A DNA stretch of 64,000 nucleotides, from the NCBI RefSeq assembly GCF_001428895.1, contig NZ_LMJA01000015.1:1-64000 (forward strand). The letters run 5' to 3'. The notes below the pieces were generated by a model. It ran no database searches. It had not been told where the DNA came from and was given only the letters and a program-made list of their open reading frames with translations. This document shows, piece by piece, positions 18,443 to 26,586 of the stretch (position 1 is its first letter; each line of letters starts with the position of its first letter). Both the position numbers and the translations under genes were made by a program. The stretch comes from Mycobacterium sp. Root265 (GTDB taxonomy: Bacteria; Actinomycetota; Actinomycetes; Mycobacteriales; Mycobacteriaceae).

Positions 18443-20461
18443 ATGTGGAGATGCGTCCCACTGTCGGTGCGGGGTATCGCGAACAGGGCGGTAATCGGTG
18501 TGACCGCCGCAGCGCTGGTCGCGGCCACCGGTAGCCATTTCGTGATGCCTGAGGTGAAACACGTCGTCTCGTACGACGTGATGAACGTGGCAGCGATCGA
18601 CGAATCTCCCACCACGATCGGCATCGCCGACTCGAACATCTATTTCACCGACAGTCTCGACGAGGTCAAGCACCGACTCGACCTGATCGAGTCGCTCGGC
18701 GTGGGCAATGTCCGACTCCTGGTCCCGTGGATGTTCATCCAGACCCAGGACCCGCTGGGCGGTCCGGTCGATTGGCAACAGGATCTGGACTGGGCGAAAC
18801 TCGACCAGATCGTCCAGGAAGTCGAGAGCCGGGGATTGGGCATTCTCGGAGTTCTCCAGTGGTCGCCGGACTGGGCCACGTCGGGCGACACGGGAGTCGG
18901 TCATCCCGACAATGTGCAGGACTACGCCGATTTCGCCACGGCCGTCGCACAGCGGTACGGCAGCGCAATCACCTCTTATGAGGTGTGGAACGAGCCGAAC
19001 GCATCGTTCTTCTTCAATCCCGTTGATCCGGTGGCCTACACCAATCTGCTGAAGGCGACCTACACCGCACTGAAACTGGTCGACCCGAACATCACGGTCA
19101 TCGGCGGTGTGGTGGGCGCCGGCCTCACCTGGGGCGACATCACAATGAACCCGGTCGATTTCGTGCAGGCGATGTATGACGCAGGCGCCGACGGGTTCTT
19201 CGATGCGCTGTCATTCCATCCGTACAACTTCGCGACGCCCTTCTCTGAGCAGGACGACCTCGACTGGCGCGAATTGATGCCGCTGTTCCAGGTCACGAAG
19301 ATCCGCGAGCTGATGGATCAGCACCTCGCCCCGGGTGAGGAACAACTCAAGATCTGGATCACCGAGTACGGGCTGCCCACGAGTGTCGTGCCGGCCGAGA
19401 CGCAGCGCGCGTTCCTGACCGATCTGATCAACGCATGGCAATCGTTCTCCGGTGCCGGACCCATTTTCCTTTACTCCATCAAAGACGATTTGAATGCAAT
19501 CGGTGACGATCGATTCTTCGGCATTTTCGATGCGGAAGGGAATTTCAAAGGCAGTGCACAGGCATTCGAGGAATTCAAGAAGCTGATCGACTGCCTCGAC
19601 GGTTGCTCACCGACGAACCCGTCCAACCCGCTGGCGGGGCTGGTTCAGTTCCTGCAACAGGTCATCACACAGGTGCTGAGTTTTGTGCCGAATCTGGTTG
19701 CTGGGGTCGTATCGGCGGTATCGAACCTGATCACATCGATCTTGAACGGGCTGTCCGGGCTCGTGGGTGGATCGGCCGCGCCCGCCGGTCTGGTGGGTGC
19801 TTCGCTGCGGTCCGCATCGGCAACCACCGACGGCAATGTGGTGACCGCCGATGATCTTGAACAGGCCCAGGCGGACTCCGAAACTCCTGCTGCCGAGGCG
19901 GCGGTGGAAGAGGTCGCGGTCGCCGAGGACGTAGTCGCTGTCGAACAGGTGGTGACCGAGGAGGTGCCCGTCGCCGAAACCGAGGTGCCGCTGGCCGAGG
20001 AGGTCGTCACCGAGGAGCCCGTCACGGAGGAGCCTGTCACCGAGGTGCCGGTGACGGAAGAGCCCGTCGTCGAGGAGCCCGTCGTCGAGGAGCCCGTCGC
20101 CGTGGAGCCCGTCGTCGAGGTGCCGGTGACGGAAGAACCCGTCGTCGAGGAGCCCGTCACGGAAGAACCGGTGGTTCAGGAACCGGTGGCCGAGACCCCC
20201 GCCGTCACCGAACCGATCACCACCGATGCAGGGACGGACACGTCCGTGGACTCAGCCGGGGCCTTCGAGGGGTCGGCGCCGAAGCTGAGCGATGATTCTG
20301 CATCGAAGTCCGCGGATGGCGAGGGGAAGGGCGCCGGCCTGAAGGTGGGCCGTACGGCGCCGAAGACCGGTGTGAGCAGCGGTGCGCCCAAGCAGCGGGA
20401 GGCACGCAGCGGCGCGCAGGCGCCGGCGGCGTCGCGTGAACGCGCCGGCGCGTCGGGCTGA
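18443..20461 (+). CDS. secreted clan GH-A glycoside hydrolase with repetitive acidic tail
   Basis: A 672-residue exported protein. A hydrophobic segment near residues 12-30 acts as signal or anchor. Residues about 50-395 form a TIM-barrel glycosidase of clan GH-A (GH5/GH39-like): WNEPN gives the acid/base Glu184 and WITEYG the nucleophile Glu308. A low-complexity linker follows, then about 18 Val/Glu/Pro pentapeptides and a basic Ala/Arg-rich end. The tail may span the mycobacterial wall or hold the enzyme at the surface. ATG 18443 has a weak GGGTGA site; an in-frame GTG at 18413 is the alternative. The glycan substrate is unknown. Confidence 0.8.
   Translation: MWRCVPLSVRGIANRAVIGVTAAALVAATGSHFVMPEVKHVVSYDVMNVAAIDESPTTIGIADSNIYFTDSLDEVKHRLDLIESLGVGNVRLLVPWMFIQTQDPLGGPVDWQQDLDWAKLDQIVQEVESRGLGILGVLQWSPDWATSGDTGVGHPDNVQDYADFATAVAQRYGSAITSYEVWNEPNASFFFNPVDPVAYTNLLKATYTALKLVDPNITVIGGVVGAGLTWGDITMNPVDFVQAMYDAGADGFFDALSFHPYNFATPFSEQDDLDWRELMPLFQVTKIRELMDQHLAPGEEQLKIWITEYGLPTSVVPAETQRAFLTDLINAWQSFSGAGPIFLYSIKDDLNAIGDDRFFGIFDAEGNFKGSAQAFEEFKKLIDCLDGCSPTNPSNPLAGLVQFLQQVITQVLSFVPNLVAGVVSAVSNLITSILNGLSGLVGGSAAPAGLVGASLRSASATTDGNVVTADDLEQAQADSETPAAEAAVEEVAVAEDVVAVEQVVTEEVPVAETEVPLAEEVVTEEPVTEEPVTEVPVTEEPVVEEPVVEEPVAVEPVVEVPVTEEPVVEEPVTEEPVVQEPVAETPAVTEPITTDAGTDTSVDSAGAFEGSAPKLSDDSASKSADGEGKGAGLKVGRTAPKTGVSSGAPKQREARSGAQAPAASRERAGASG
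19951..20217 (+). repeat. tandem 15-bp repeats encoding EEPV-type pentapeptides
   Basis: About 18 imperfect 15-bp units in frame within the glycosidase gene encode pentads such as VTEEP and VVEEP. Several neighbouring units are identical at DNA level (GTCGAGGAGCCC repeats), which predicts length variation between strains. It is a protein-coding repeat, not a CRISPR. Confidence 0.9.
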
Positions 20462-20484
20462 CGCCCTACGTCGATATCAGCACT

Positions 20485-20520
20485 GGTGGGGGTCTCGGCA
20501 GCTGCCGAGACCACCCCACC
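20485..20520 (+). terminator. hairpin terminator after the glycosidase
   Basis: A perfect 22-bp palindrome, GGTCTCGGCAG and its complement at 20491-20512, extended by GGTGGG/CCCACC-type flanking pairs with small bulges. It starts 24 bp past the stop. There is no T-run, as is common for mycobacterial terminators. Confidence 0.75.
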
Positions 20521-20567
20521 GGGCCGACGGTCGCGTCAGGCTTGACGACCGGACCTCCCGAGCGCAC

Positions 20568-20583
20568 TGTGATACACATCACG
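20568..20583. promoter_or_regulatory. CRP-type cAMP receptor protein site
   Basis: TGTGATACACATCACG matches the TGTGA-N6-TCACA consensus at nine of ten core positions. It lies 28 bp upstream of the di-iron protein ATG, so CRP bound here could either activate a short-leader promoter or block it. Mycobacteria carry a CRP homologue with this consensus. Binding is inferred. Confidence 0.65.
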
Positions 20584-20611
20584 ATCGCGTGGCGTGAGGA
20601 GGGCGTGGCAG

Positions 20612-21712
20612 ATGTCGACCCGAGATAAATACACCCACATCCCTGAGCCGTTCTCGTGGCAGGTGCCCAGCGTCGGCGATGCGCGCTTCACGTGGGAGTA
20701 CGACGACGGACGTGCCCGGCTGCTTTCCCTGTATCAGAAGGGCAAGGAGAAGCAGTGGGATGCCCAGTCGCGGATCGACTGGAGCCAGGACGTCGATCCG
20801 CTGAACCCGATCGGGCTGCCCGACGAGTTCCACCCGCTGTTCGGCAGCCCGATGTGGGACGCCGCCGATGACGCCCGCCGCGCCGAGTTCCGCAGGCACT
20901 CCCAGTCCTGGCAATTCTCGCAATTCCTGCACGGCGAGCAGGGGGCCATGGTGTGCGCGGCCAAGATCGTCGAGGTGGTGCCGGACATGGACGCCAAGTT
21001 CTACGCGGCCACCCAGACCATGGACGAGGCCCGCCATGTCGAAACGTTCGCAAAGTTCCTGCAGGACAAGGTCGGAATGGTCTACCCGGTCAATACCAAC
21101 CTGACCGCACTGCTTGGGGACACTCTGCGCGACTCCCGTTGGGACATGCCGTATCTGGGCATGCAGGTCCTCATCGAAGGGCTCGCGCTGGCCGCTTTCG
21201 GGGTGCTGCGTGATCTGACGCCGCCGTCGTCGCTGGCCAAACAGCTACTGGCCTATGTCATGCAGGACGAAGCCCGGCACGTGGCCTTCGGCCGAATCTC
21301 GCTGAAGGACTACTACGCCGCGCTCACCACCGCCGAACGTGAGGAGCGCGAGGAGTTCGTGGTGCAGGCGTGCTATCTGATGCGCGACAGGTTCCGCGGC
21401 GAGGAGGTGTTCGAAACGCTGGGACTCGATGTCAAGGAATGTTCCGAATGGGTCGAGCATTCGCCGCTGATGATCCAGTTCCGCTCGCACCTGTTCAGCC
21501 GAATCGTGCCGATCGTGAAGGACATCGGTCTCTGGGGCGACAAGGTGCAGAAGGCATTCGCGGACATGGGGGTGCTCGACATGGCCACCTTCGACATCGA
21601 TGCACTGATGAAGGCCGACGAGGATCAGGCCGACGCGTTGGAGAAGGCGCACGCCGAGATGGCGGTCCGGGTCGATGAGGTGAACCAGGCGATCGCGGCG
21701 GGCGCGAACTGA
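20612..21712 (+). CDS. ferritin-like di-iron carboxylate protein
   Basis: A 366-residue protein with a full set of ferritin/ribonucleotide-reductase-R2-like metal ligands: Glu109 (HGEQGA), Glu139 and His142 (DEARHVE), Glu189 (LIEG), Glu220 and His223 (DEARHVA). Members of this superfamily activate oxygen at a di-iron site, for example fatty-acid desaturases and N-oxygenases, but I cannot assign a reaction. The ATG at 20612 is preceded by a strong GAGGAGGG; a GTG or TTG further upstream is unneeded. A CRP-like site lies in the promoter region. It is followed by a small hairpin and tRNA-Cys. Confidence 0.8.
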   Translation: MSTRDKYTHIPEPFSWQVPSVGDARFTWEYDDGRARLLSLYQKGKEKQWDAQSRIDWSQDVDPLNPIGLPDEFHPLFGSPMWDAADDARRAEFRRHSQSWQFSQFLHGEQGAMVCAAKIVEVVPDMDAKFYAATQTMDEARHVETFAKFLQDKVGMVYPVNTNLTALLGDTLRDSRWDMPYLGMQVLIEGLALAAFGVLRDLTPPSSLAKQLLAYVMQDEARHVAFGRISLKDYYAALTTAEREEREEFVVQACYLMRDRFRGEEVFETLGLDVKECSEWVEHSPLMIQFRSHLFSRIVPIVKDIGLWGDKVQKAFADMGVLDMATFDIDALMKADEDQADALEKAHAEMAVRVDEVNQAIAAGAN

Positions 21713-21727
21713 GCAGTTCGACGAATA

Positions 21728-21744
21728 GCAATCAGCGCGATTGC
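21728..21744 (+). terminator. short hairpin after the di-iron gene
   Basis: GCAATC and GATTGC (6-bp stem, 5-nt loop) begin 15 bp after the stop codon. No T-run follows; this is a weak terminator candidate between the di-iron gene and the tRNA. Confidence 0.4.
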
Positions 21745-21788
21745 AAGGCTGTACCCGCAGGTACGCCGGTGGCAGATTGTCAGGTGCT

Positions 21789-21862
21789 GCGGGTGTGGCT
21801 GAGTGGCTAGGCACCGGCCTGCAAAGCCGTTTACACGGGTTCGAATCCCGTCACTCGCTCCA
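21789..21862 (+). tRNA. tRNA-Cys (GCA)
   Basis: A 74-nt cloverleaf with encoded CCA. The acceptor stem GCGGGTG (21789-21795) pairs with CACTCGC (21852-21858) with one G-U pair, the anticodon loop is CTGCAAA with anticodon GCA, and the T arm is ACGGG-TTCGAAT-CCCGT. The lowest pair of the anticodon stem is a mismatch. No integrase or displaced tRNA fragment was seen beside it. Confidence 0.95.
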
Positions 21863-21872
21863 GCAATCAGGC

Positions 21873-22385
21873 CTACGGGCCGACCACCACGAGGTCGTCC
21901 CAGATGGCCGTGATCTCGGCGGAACTGTCGCCGATGGCCTCGCGCAGCACGAGCGCGGCGTCCGCGCGCAGCGCGTCCCCGTCCTGCAGATAGGTCCGGT
22001 CGCGCTCGTCGGCGCCGATACCGATGAGGTGGATGTGGACCGCCGACAGTGTGCGGTCGGTGACCGTCAGCTGCACGTCGGCGACAGCGGCCGCCACCGA
22101 CGCCGCCGGCTCGGCCAGTGCCGACGTCAGCAGCTTGGCCAGTGCGATGTGGCTGACGCTGATGCCCGGTCGCGAAGTGTGGATCAACTTGCCCTGCCGT
22201 GGCAGCGCCGAAATGCGTTGCGCGATACCGGCGCGCAGCCGGCTCAGTGCGGAACCTGTTTCGGCCCAACGCGGGTCGTCGTCGGCATCCGCCTCGGCAA
22301 GTCCGGCGAAACGCCGGGTGGCATCGGCAATCCACGCCGCCGACTCGGCGGTGGCTTCGTAGTCGTCCTCGGCTGCCGTGCTCAT
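21873..22385 (-). CDS. unknown protein with Asp23-like C-terminal half, in ECF sigma operon
   Basis: A 170-residue protein starting at ATG 22385 behind GGAGGA. Its second half alternates strands and helices (AVADVQLTVTDRTLSAVHIHLIG, then ALRADAALVLREAI) in a way reminiscent of Asp23/Gls24 domains, though too diverged to be sure. It follows the sigma factor gene by about 50 bp on the same strand and faces away from the Asp23 operon. It may be an adaptor or regulator linking the sigma factor to the envelope module. That is inference from context. Confidence 0.6.
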   Translation of the reverse strand: MSTAAEDDYEATAESAAWIADATRRFAGLAEADADDDPRWAETGSALSRLRAGIAQRISALPRQGKLIHTSRPGISVSHIALAKLLTSALAEPAASVAAAVADVQLTVTDRTLSAVHIHLIGIGADERDRTYLQDGDALRADAALVLREAIGDSSAEITAIWDDLVVVGP

Positions 22386-22435
22386 GTGTCCTCCAGTCTT
22401 ACGCACGTGGCTGCTGGTGTACAGCCGGGCGGTTC

Positions 22436-22981
22436 TCATGGACGAAACTCCTCGAGGGTTGTGGCCAAGCGTTTTCGGGTGCGCTGCAACAGACCTCGCA
22501 CCGACCCCTCCGTCGTGTGCAGCACCGTGGCGATCTCGGCCAGCGGCAGGTCGTACACCTCACGTAACCACCACGCGGCGCGGGCCGGATACGGCAATCC
22601 GGCGAGCTCGCGGTGCAGCGCCGACAGGAAGGCGGCGTGCTCGGCCTGTTGGCCGGGACCCGGCCGGGAATCGACGCTCTCCGGCGCCGAGTCCAGATCG
22701 TTCTGGGGTCGCCTCCGCCGCAGGGCGTCGATCGTCTTGCGTGACGCCAGCGAGTACAGCCAGGTACGAAACTTCGACCGGAACGCGAACGTCGGTAATG
22801 CCTTCCATGCCGCTATGAAGGTCTCCTGGACGATGTCATCGCAGTCACTCGACTCAGGATAGGTTTGCCTGACAAATTTCAGCAATGCCGGCGCGTGCCG
22901 AACTACCAGCACATCGAACGCAGCGGAATCACCACGTTGAGCGCGTCGGGCAAGCGTCTCATCGGGCAGCGAGTCCAGCAC
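22436..22981 (-). CDS. ECF-type RNA polymerase sigma factor
   Basis: A 181-residue group IV sigma factor. Region 2 is clear (SDCDDIVQETFIAAWKALPTF then FRTWLYSLASRKTIDALRRR) and region 4 carries the helix-turn-helix (LPYPARAAWWLREVYDLPLAEIA, then TEGSVRGLLQRTRKRL). There is no anti-sigma factor gene with an obvious zinc motif nearby. I start at the GTG at 22981; the frame extends to a TTG at 23014. It is divergent from the Asp23/AmaP operon, whose promoter it may read. Confidence 0.88.
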   Translation of the reverse strand: MLDSLPDETLARRAQRGDSAAFDVLVVRHAPALLKFVRQTYPESSDCDDIVQETFIAAWKALPTFAFRSKFRTWLYSLASRKTIDALRRRRPQNDLDSAPESVDSRPGPGQQAEHAAFLSALHRELAGLPYPARAAWWLREVYDLPLAEIATVLHTTEGSVRGLLQRTRKRLATTLEEFRP

Positions 22982-23123
22982 TCCGGCATGTTGTCCACAA
23001 AACGAAGATTCCAAACCAGATGTGTTTTACGTCTCGTGGGCGTGCGCATCGCGCTCCGGCGGCGTCTAACCCTATGAGCCGGATGAACGCATCCGAGCTG
23101 GAAAACGATTGAAGGAGACGCTG

Positions 23124-23600
23124 ATGACCGCCGCAACCCAGTCCCGTGAGGTCAGCTCCGCCGTGCAGTCAGATACCGCAGGCAAGGAACTGGAGAAGCT
23201 CGTATCCGACCACGGCGTGACGACGATTGCCGACGTGGTGGTGTCCAAGATCGCCGGCATCGCCACCCGTGAGGTGGACGGTGTGCACGATCTCGGTGGG
23301 CAGGCTGCGCGCGTCGTCGGGAAACTTCGCGAGACTTTGCCGGGAAGCACCAGTCTTACCCAGGGTGTCAGCGTCGAGGTGGGCGAGCGGCAGGCCGCCG
23401 TCGACATCGGCATCGTCGCCGAGTACGGCGTGGCCATCCACGATCTGGCCGAAGGCATCCGCAACAACGTCATCTCCGCGGTCGAGAACATGACCGGCCT
23501 CGAAGTGACCGAGGTGAACATCACCGTCCACGACGTGCATTTCGCCGAAGACGAGGATGGCGCGGCGATCACGGCCGATGCGCAGCCCCGGGTCCAGTGA
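23124..23600 (+). CDS. Asp23/Gls24 family envelope stress protein
   Basis: A 158-residue Asp23/Gls24 protein. The core IADVVVSKIAGIATREVDGV, GVSVEVGERQAAVDIGIVAEYG and EVTEVNITVHDVHF is typical. In Staphylococcus, Asp23 is an abundant alkaline-shock protein tethered to the membrane by AmaP; mycobacterial roles are little known. ATG 23124 follows GAAGGAG at good spacing. It is the first gene of a tight five-gene operon and is divergent from an ECF sigma factor. Confidence 0.9.
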   Translation: MTAATQSREVSSAVQSDTAGKELEKLVSDHGVTTIADVVVSKIAGIATREVDGVHDLGGQAARVVGKLRETLPGSTSLTQGVSVEVGERQAAVDIGIVAEYGVAIHDLAEGIRNNVISAVENMTGLEVTEVNITVHDVHFAEDEDGAAITADAQPRVQ

Positions 23601-23896
23601 CACCGGGTGAGCGGATCGATCGCGTCATCGCGGCGGTATCTGCCGTCGACGGCGTGATCGGTCTGCATTCCGGACCGGGCGTGCCCGCCACGTACCTGCC
23701 GGGACGCATCGTCGGAGGAGTCCGACTGGACGGCACCAGCGGCAAGGTGCACGTGATCCTCGAACTCAGATCCGCCCTGCTGGAAACCGCGGAGCGGGTA
23801 CGGGACGCCGCCAGCACCGCCGCCGGAGTGCCCGTCGATGTCGTCGTCGGAGATGTCGCGGCACCCCCATCAACCTCACCCACGATCAACACATAG
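23597..23896 (+). CDS. small Asp23-like companion protein
   Basis: A 99-residue protein from a GTG that overlaps the Asp23 stop (GTGA). Residues such as VSAVDGVIGLHSG, TYLPGRIVGGVRL and VHVILELRSAL, ending VDVVVGDV, look like a compact single Asp23-like unit. Similar small proteins accompany Asp23 genes in actinobacterial operons. Probably soluble; role unknown. Confidence 0.7.
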   Translation: MTPGERIDRVIAAVSAVDGVIGLHSGPGVPATYLPGRIVGGVRLDGTSGKVHVILELRSALLETAERVRDAASTAAGVPVDVVVGDVAAPPSTSPTINT

Positions 23897-23904
23897 GAGA
23901 AGCA

Positions 23905-24087
23905 ATGACCGGAAAGTTTCTGCTACCAGGAGTTTTCGCCGGGTTACTGCTGGCCATCGCCGCCGTCACCGGCGGACTGATCGGATTCCTGCTGGCACTC
24001 GTCCTGGGTGCCGCAGGTGCGGCGGTAGGTGCGCACCTCGATGGAACGGTCGACCTGACCGCCCTCGGCCGTCGGTCCGGGCGCTGA
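23905..24087 (+). CDS. small membrane protein (DUF2273-like)
   Basis: A 60-residue protein with one long hydrophobic hairpin (PGVFAGLLLAIAAVTGGLIG and FLLALVLGAAGAAVG) and a charged C-terminus. Size and position inside the Asp23 operon match the DUF2273 small membrane proteins found with Asp23 and AmaP in Gram-positive bacteria. ATG 23905 lies after AGGAGAAGCA. Confidence 0.75.
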   Translation: MTGKFLLPGVFAGLLLAIAAVTGGLIGFLLALVLGAAGAAVGAHLDGTVDLTALGRRSGR

Positions 24088-24088
24088 C

Positions 24089-24844
24089 GTGACCAGCGAT
24101 GTGGTGGCGCCGCTGCCGGCCGCACGCGGGCGCACCGTCATCGACGACCGCGTCCGACGGCAGCTCATCGAGCGCGCCGCACTCTCGGTGCCCGGGGTGC
24201 TGGCCCGGCGCACCATGGTTCCCGGGCGCACACTGCCCGCCGTCACCCTCGGCGGCGACCGGGGAGCCGGGACCGTCGACGTCCAGATAGCCGCCGCCTG
24301 GCCGGTCGAAGGGGCCGCGGTGCTGGACGCGGTGCGCGCGGCGGTGGCCGGCGAGCTCGCGGCCACCCTGGCCGAGCACCCCGACCGTGTCGAGGTCACC
24401 ATCACCCGCGTCGAATCCGATCGCACGCCGGCCCAGGTCGCCGACGCGTACGACGACGATCCGGGCGCCGGCCCGATCGAGGTCCGGCACCGCCGGTTCG
24501 CGCCCCGCCGCGCCGCCACCGCCACCTACAGCGGGGTGCTCATTGCTGTCGGACTCATCGCCGCGGGTGCGGTGGCGATCCGGGAAGCGCTCACCTCCGC
24601 CGATCCGTGGATCGCTCCGGCGCTCCGGTGGGCCGCCGATCTGCAGTGGCAATGGTGGGTCTGGCCGCTCGCGGTGGCCGCCGCGGTGGTGGGGTTGGTG
24701 CTGCTCGTCGCCTCGGTGACACCTCGGCGCCGTACGCACGTCTCCGTCGGTGACCACATCTGGGTACCGCGGAGCAAGGCCCGCGACTGGGCGTTCCCCG
24801 ACGGCGAGACCGTTGACCTCGACAGCGCAGGAGAAGCTCGATGA
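24089..24844 (+). CDS. Asp23-like N-domain with two membrane helices (DUF6286-like)
   Basis: A 251-residue protein. Residues about 20-115 resemble an Asp23 unit (IERAALSVPGVLARRT, GAGTVDVQIAAAWPV, RVEVTITRVESD). Two transmembrane segments follow (around TYSGVLIAVGLIAAGAVAI and WVWPLAVAAAVVGLVLLVAS), then a cytosolic tail. This layout matches the DUF6286-type proteins of actinobacterial alkaline-shock loci. The GTG start lies 1 bp after the preceding stop, and the next gene overlaps its end by ATGA. Confidence 0.75.
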   Translation: MTSDVVAPLPAARGRTVIDDRVRRQLIERAALSVPGVLARRTMVPGRTLPAVTLGGDRGAGTVDVQIAAAWPVEGAAVLDAVRAAVAGELAATLAEHPDRVEVTITRVESDRTPAQVADAYDDDPGAGPIEVRHRRFAPRRAATATYSGVLIAVGLIAAGAVAIREALTSADPWIAPALRWAADLQWQWWVWPLAVAAAVVGLVLLVASVTPRRRTHVSVGDHIWVPRSKARDWAFPDGETVDLDSAGEAR

Positions 24845-25398
24845 CACCTTGGATGCGGGCGACAGACCGGGTCATCACCGCAGCGTTCGCTCTGATTCTG
24901 CTGGCCGGATCGGCGGTGGTGATCGGCTACGGCCTCGATGTGACATTCGCACGCGAGGTCGCGGCCCGGATCGACGTGGCGGCAGTGGGGCGGGCCGCCG
25001 AATGGCCGTGGTGGTCCCTCGCGCTGGGCACCGGCGGCGCGGTCGCCGTACTCATCGGTGCATGGTTGTCGCTCATGCACTTCCGGCCACGGTCGGTGCG
25101 AGCGATGGAGACCGAGCACGTCGGCGCGGTGGATCTGGCGCGCGTCGCCGATGCCGCGGCCGAGGATCTCGCCCGGCACCCTGCGGTGCAGTCGGCCAAG
25201 GCAGCGACCCGGACGGCGAATGGGCGGCCGACAGTACGTATCACGACAGATGTGCCGCCGACCACGACACCCGCGCAGGTTCGCCGGCTGGCACGGCACT
25301 GCGCCGAGGACGTGCGGCGGGCAGCGGACACCGATATCGAGTTCCAACTGCTGGTGCGTCCGGTGCCGGCCGACAAGGTGAAACCGAAGCCGGCCTGA
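24841..25398 (+). CDS. AmaP-like membrane anchor protein
   Basis: A 185-residue protein with two N-terminal membrane segments (VITAAFALILLAGSAVVIGYG and WWSLALGTGGAVAVLIGAWLSL) and a cytosolic domain that reads like a degenerate Asp23 unit (ATRTANGRPTVRITTDVPPT, DIEFQLLVRPVP). AmaP proteins hold Asp23 at the membrane. It overlaps the preceding gene by ATGA and ends the operon, 61 bp before a convergent SDR gene. Confidence 0.78.
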   Translation: MTPWMRATDRVITAAFALILLAGSAVVIGYGLDVTFAREVAARIDVAAVGRAAEWPWWSLALGTGGAVAVLIGAWLSLMHFRPRSVRAMETEHVGAVDLARVADAAAEDLARHPAVQSAKAATRTANGRPTVRITTDVPPTTTPAQVRRLARHCAEDVRRAADTDIEFQLLVRPVPADKVKPKPA

Positions 25399-25459
25399 AC
25401 AACAGCGGAGGCAACATCTTTCGGTGCCGGTACTGCGGCCCGGCCACCGTCCGCTGCGG

Positions 25460-26278
25460 TCAGGCCTCCGGCGTGCCCCGGGCGAAGCGCCACAGGTAGC
25501 GCGGGAGCACGCGTGCCGGTACCCCCCGCGGCCAATCGTCGGTGCGGAAGAACGCATCCGTCCCGCCGTCGACGAAAATGACGCTGCCGCAGAGAAAGTC
25601 GGCGGAGTCCGACAACATGAACGTGATCCAGTCCGCCAGCTGGTCGGCTGCACCGAACCCGCCGACGGGAATCGGGAACCTGCGCACGGCCTTGCCCTCC
25701 ATGGGTTCGGCGAGCTGAGCTTCCAGCAGTGGCGTCATGATGGCGCCCGGTGCGAGCGCATTCAGCCGGATCCCGGCGCCCGCCCATGGCGGCGTCACCG
25801 CATTTCGGCGCACCCACCGGCTGACCGCGATCTTGGAAGCCGCGTACATCAGCGCCGAACCGCGTCCGCCGAGTAGGCGAAGGCTGCGGACCGCCTTGTC
25901 CGGGTCGTGCGCGAGCAGGGCGTTGATGGTGCGGCGAGGCACCATCGGCACCGTGGTGGTGGAGTTGCTGGCGATCACGACCACTTTCGCCCGGTTCGCC
26001 GCGGCCAGCGCCGGACGCCACGCCATGAGGGGCTCGACGACGCCGAGGAAGTTCACCTGCGCGATCAGCCGATTGCGATCGGCGCCGGACCCGGGACCCA
26101 GGCCTGCCGCGAGCACGGCCCCGTCGAGCACGCCACCTGCCGCCGCGAGCACCTCGTCTGCCGCGGCACGTCGCCCTGCGGGTTCGGAGAGGTCTGCGAT
26201 GATGTCGGCATCCCTGAGATCGACGCCGATGACCCGATGACCCCGTGCGGTGAGCTGACGAGCCGCCTGTGATCCCAT
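25460..26278 (-). CDS. short-chain dehydrogenase/reductase with missing canonical start
   Basis: An SDR related to 3-alpha-hydroxysteroid dehydrogenase/carbonyl reductase types. The catalytic YAASK, the structural loop LNALAPGAIMTPLLE and the terminal SVIFVDGGTDA are present. The first canonical start in frame (ATG 26278) lies inside the cofactor motif. The in-frame codons just upstream encode GTYAITGSASGMGS, the expected TGxxxGxG Rossmann turn, and are preceded by ATC at 26312-26314 and then a stop at 26318-26320. Either translation begins at ATC (272 plus 12 residues), the start has mutated, or a base error is present. Convergent with the Asp23 operon. Confidence 0.7.
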   Translation of the reverse strand: MGSQAARQLTARGHRVIGVDLRDADIIADLSEPAGRRAAADEVLAAAGGVLDGAVLAAGLGPGSGADRNRLIAQVNFLGVVEPLMAWRPALAAANRAKVVVIASNSTTTVPMVPRRTINALLAHDPDKAVRSLRLLGGRGSALMYAASKIAVSRWVRRNAVTPPWAGAGIRLNALAPGAIMTPLLEAQLAEPMEGKAVRRFPIPVGGFGAADQLADWITFMLSDSADFLCGSVIFVDGGTDAFFRTDDWPRGVPARVLPRYLWRFARGTPEA

Positions 26279-26586
26279 GCCGGAAGCCGATCCGGTGATC
26301 GCGTAAGTACCGATACCTCACAACATAAGTGACATCCGTCGCGTCATCCGTATCGGGTTGACCCGGCTCACTCCCAGGCCCGCATGCGGCCCGCAAACAC
26401 CGGCGACGGGACCGTCACGTTGCTCACTGATCGCCCGCGGGTGCGCACTTTCGGTCTAGCATCAACAGTCGAACAGCGCCGACGAGACAGCGCCGGACGC
26501 GCCGCGTGTGGTGAATCGACCCCATGGCCGTCCAGCAACGCGTTAATGTCTCGGGTGGCTTAGCAATCGACACTGGGAGGGCATGA

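Noticed and set aside
19951-20217. Tandem repeats considered as a CRISPR array
   Set aside because: Units are 15 bp, contiguous, in frame and code for pentapeptides; there are no spacers or cas genes.
21789-21862. tRNA-Cys as an integration site for a mobile island
   Set aside because: No integrase, no partial tRNA copy seen downstream, and the following genes have normal composition.
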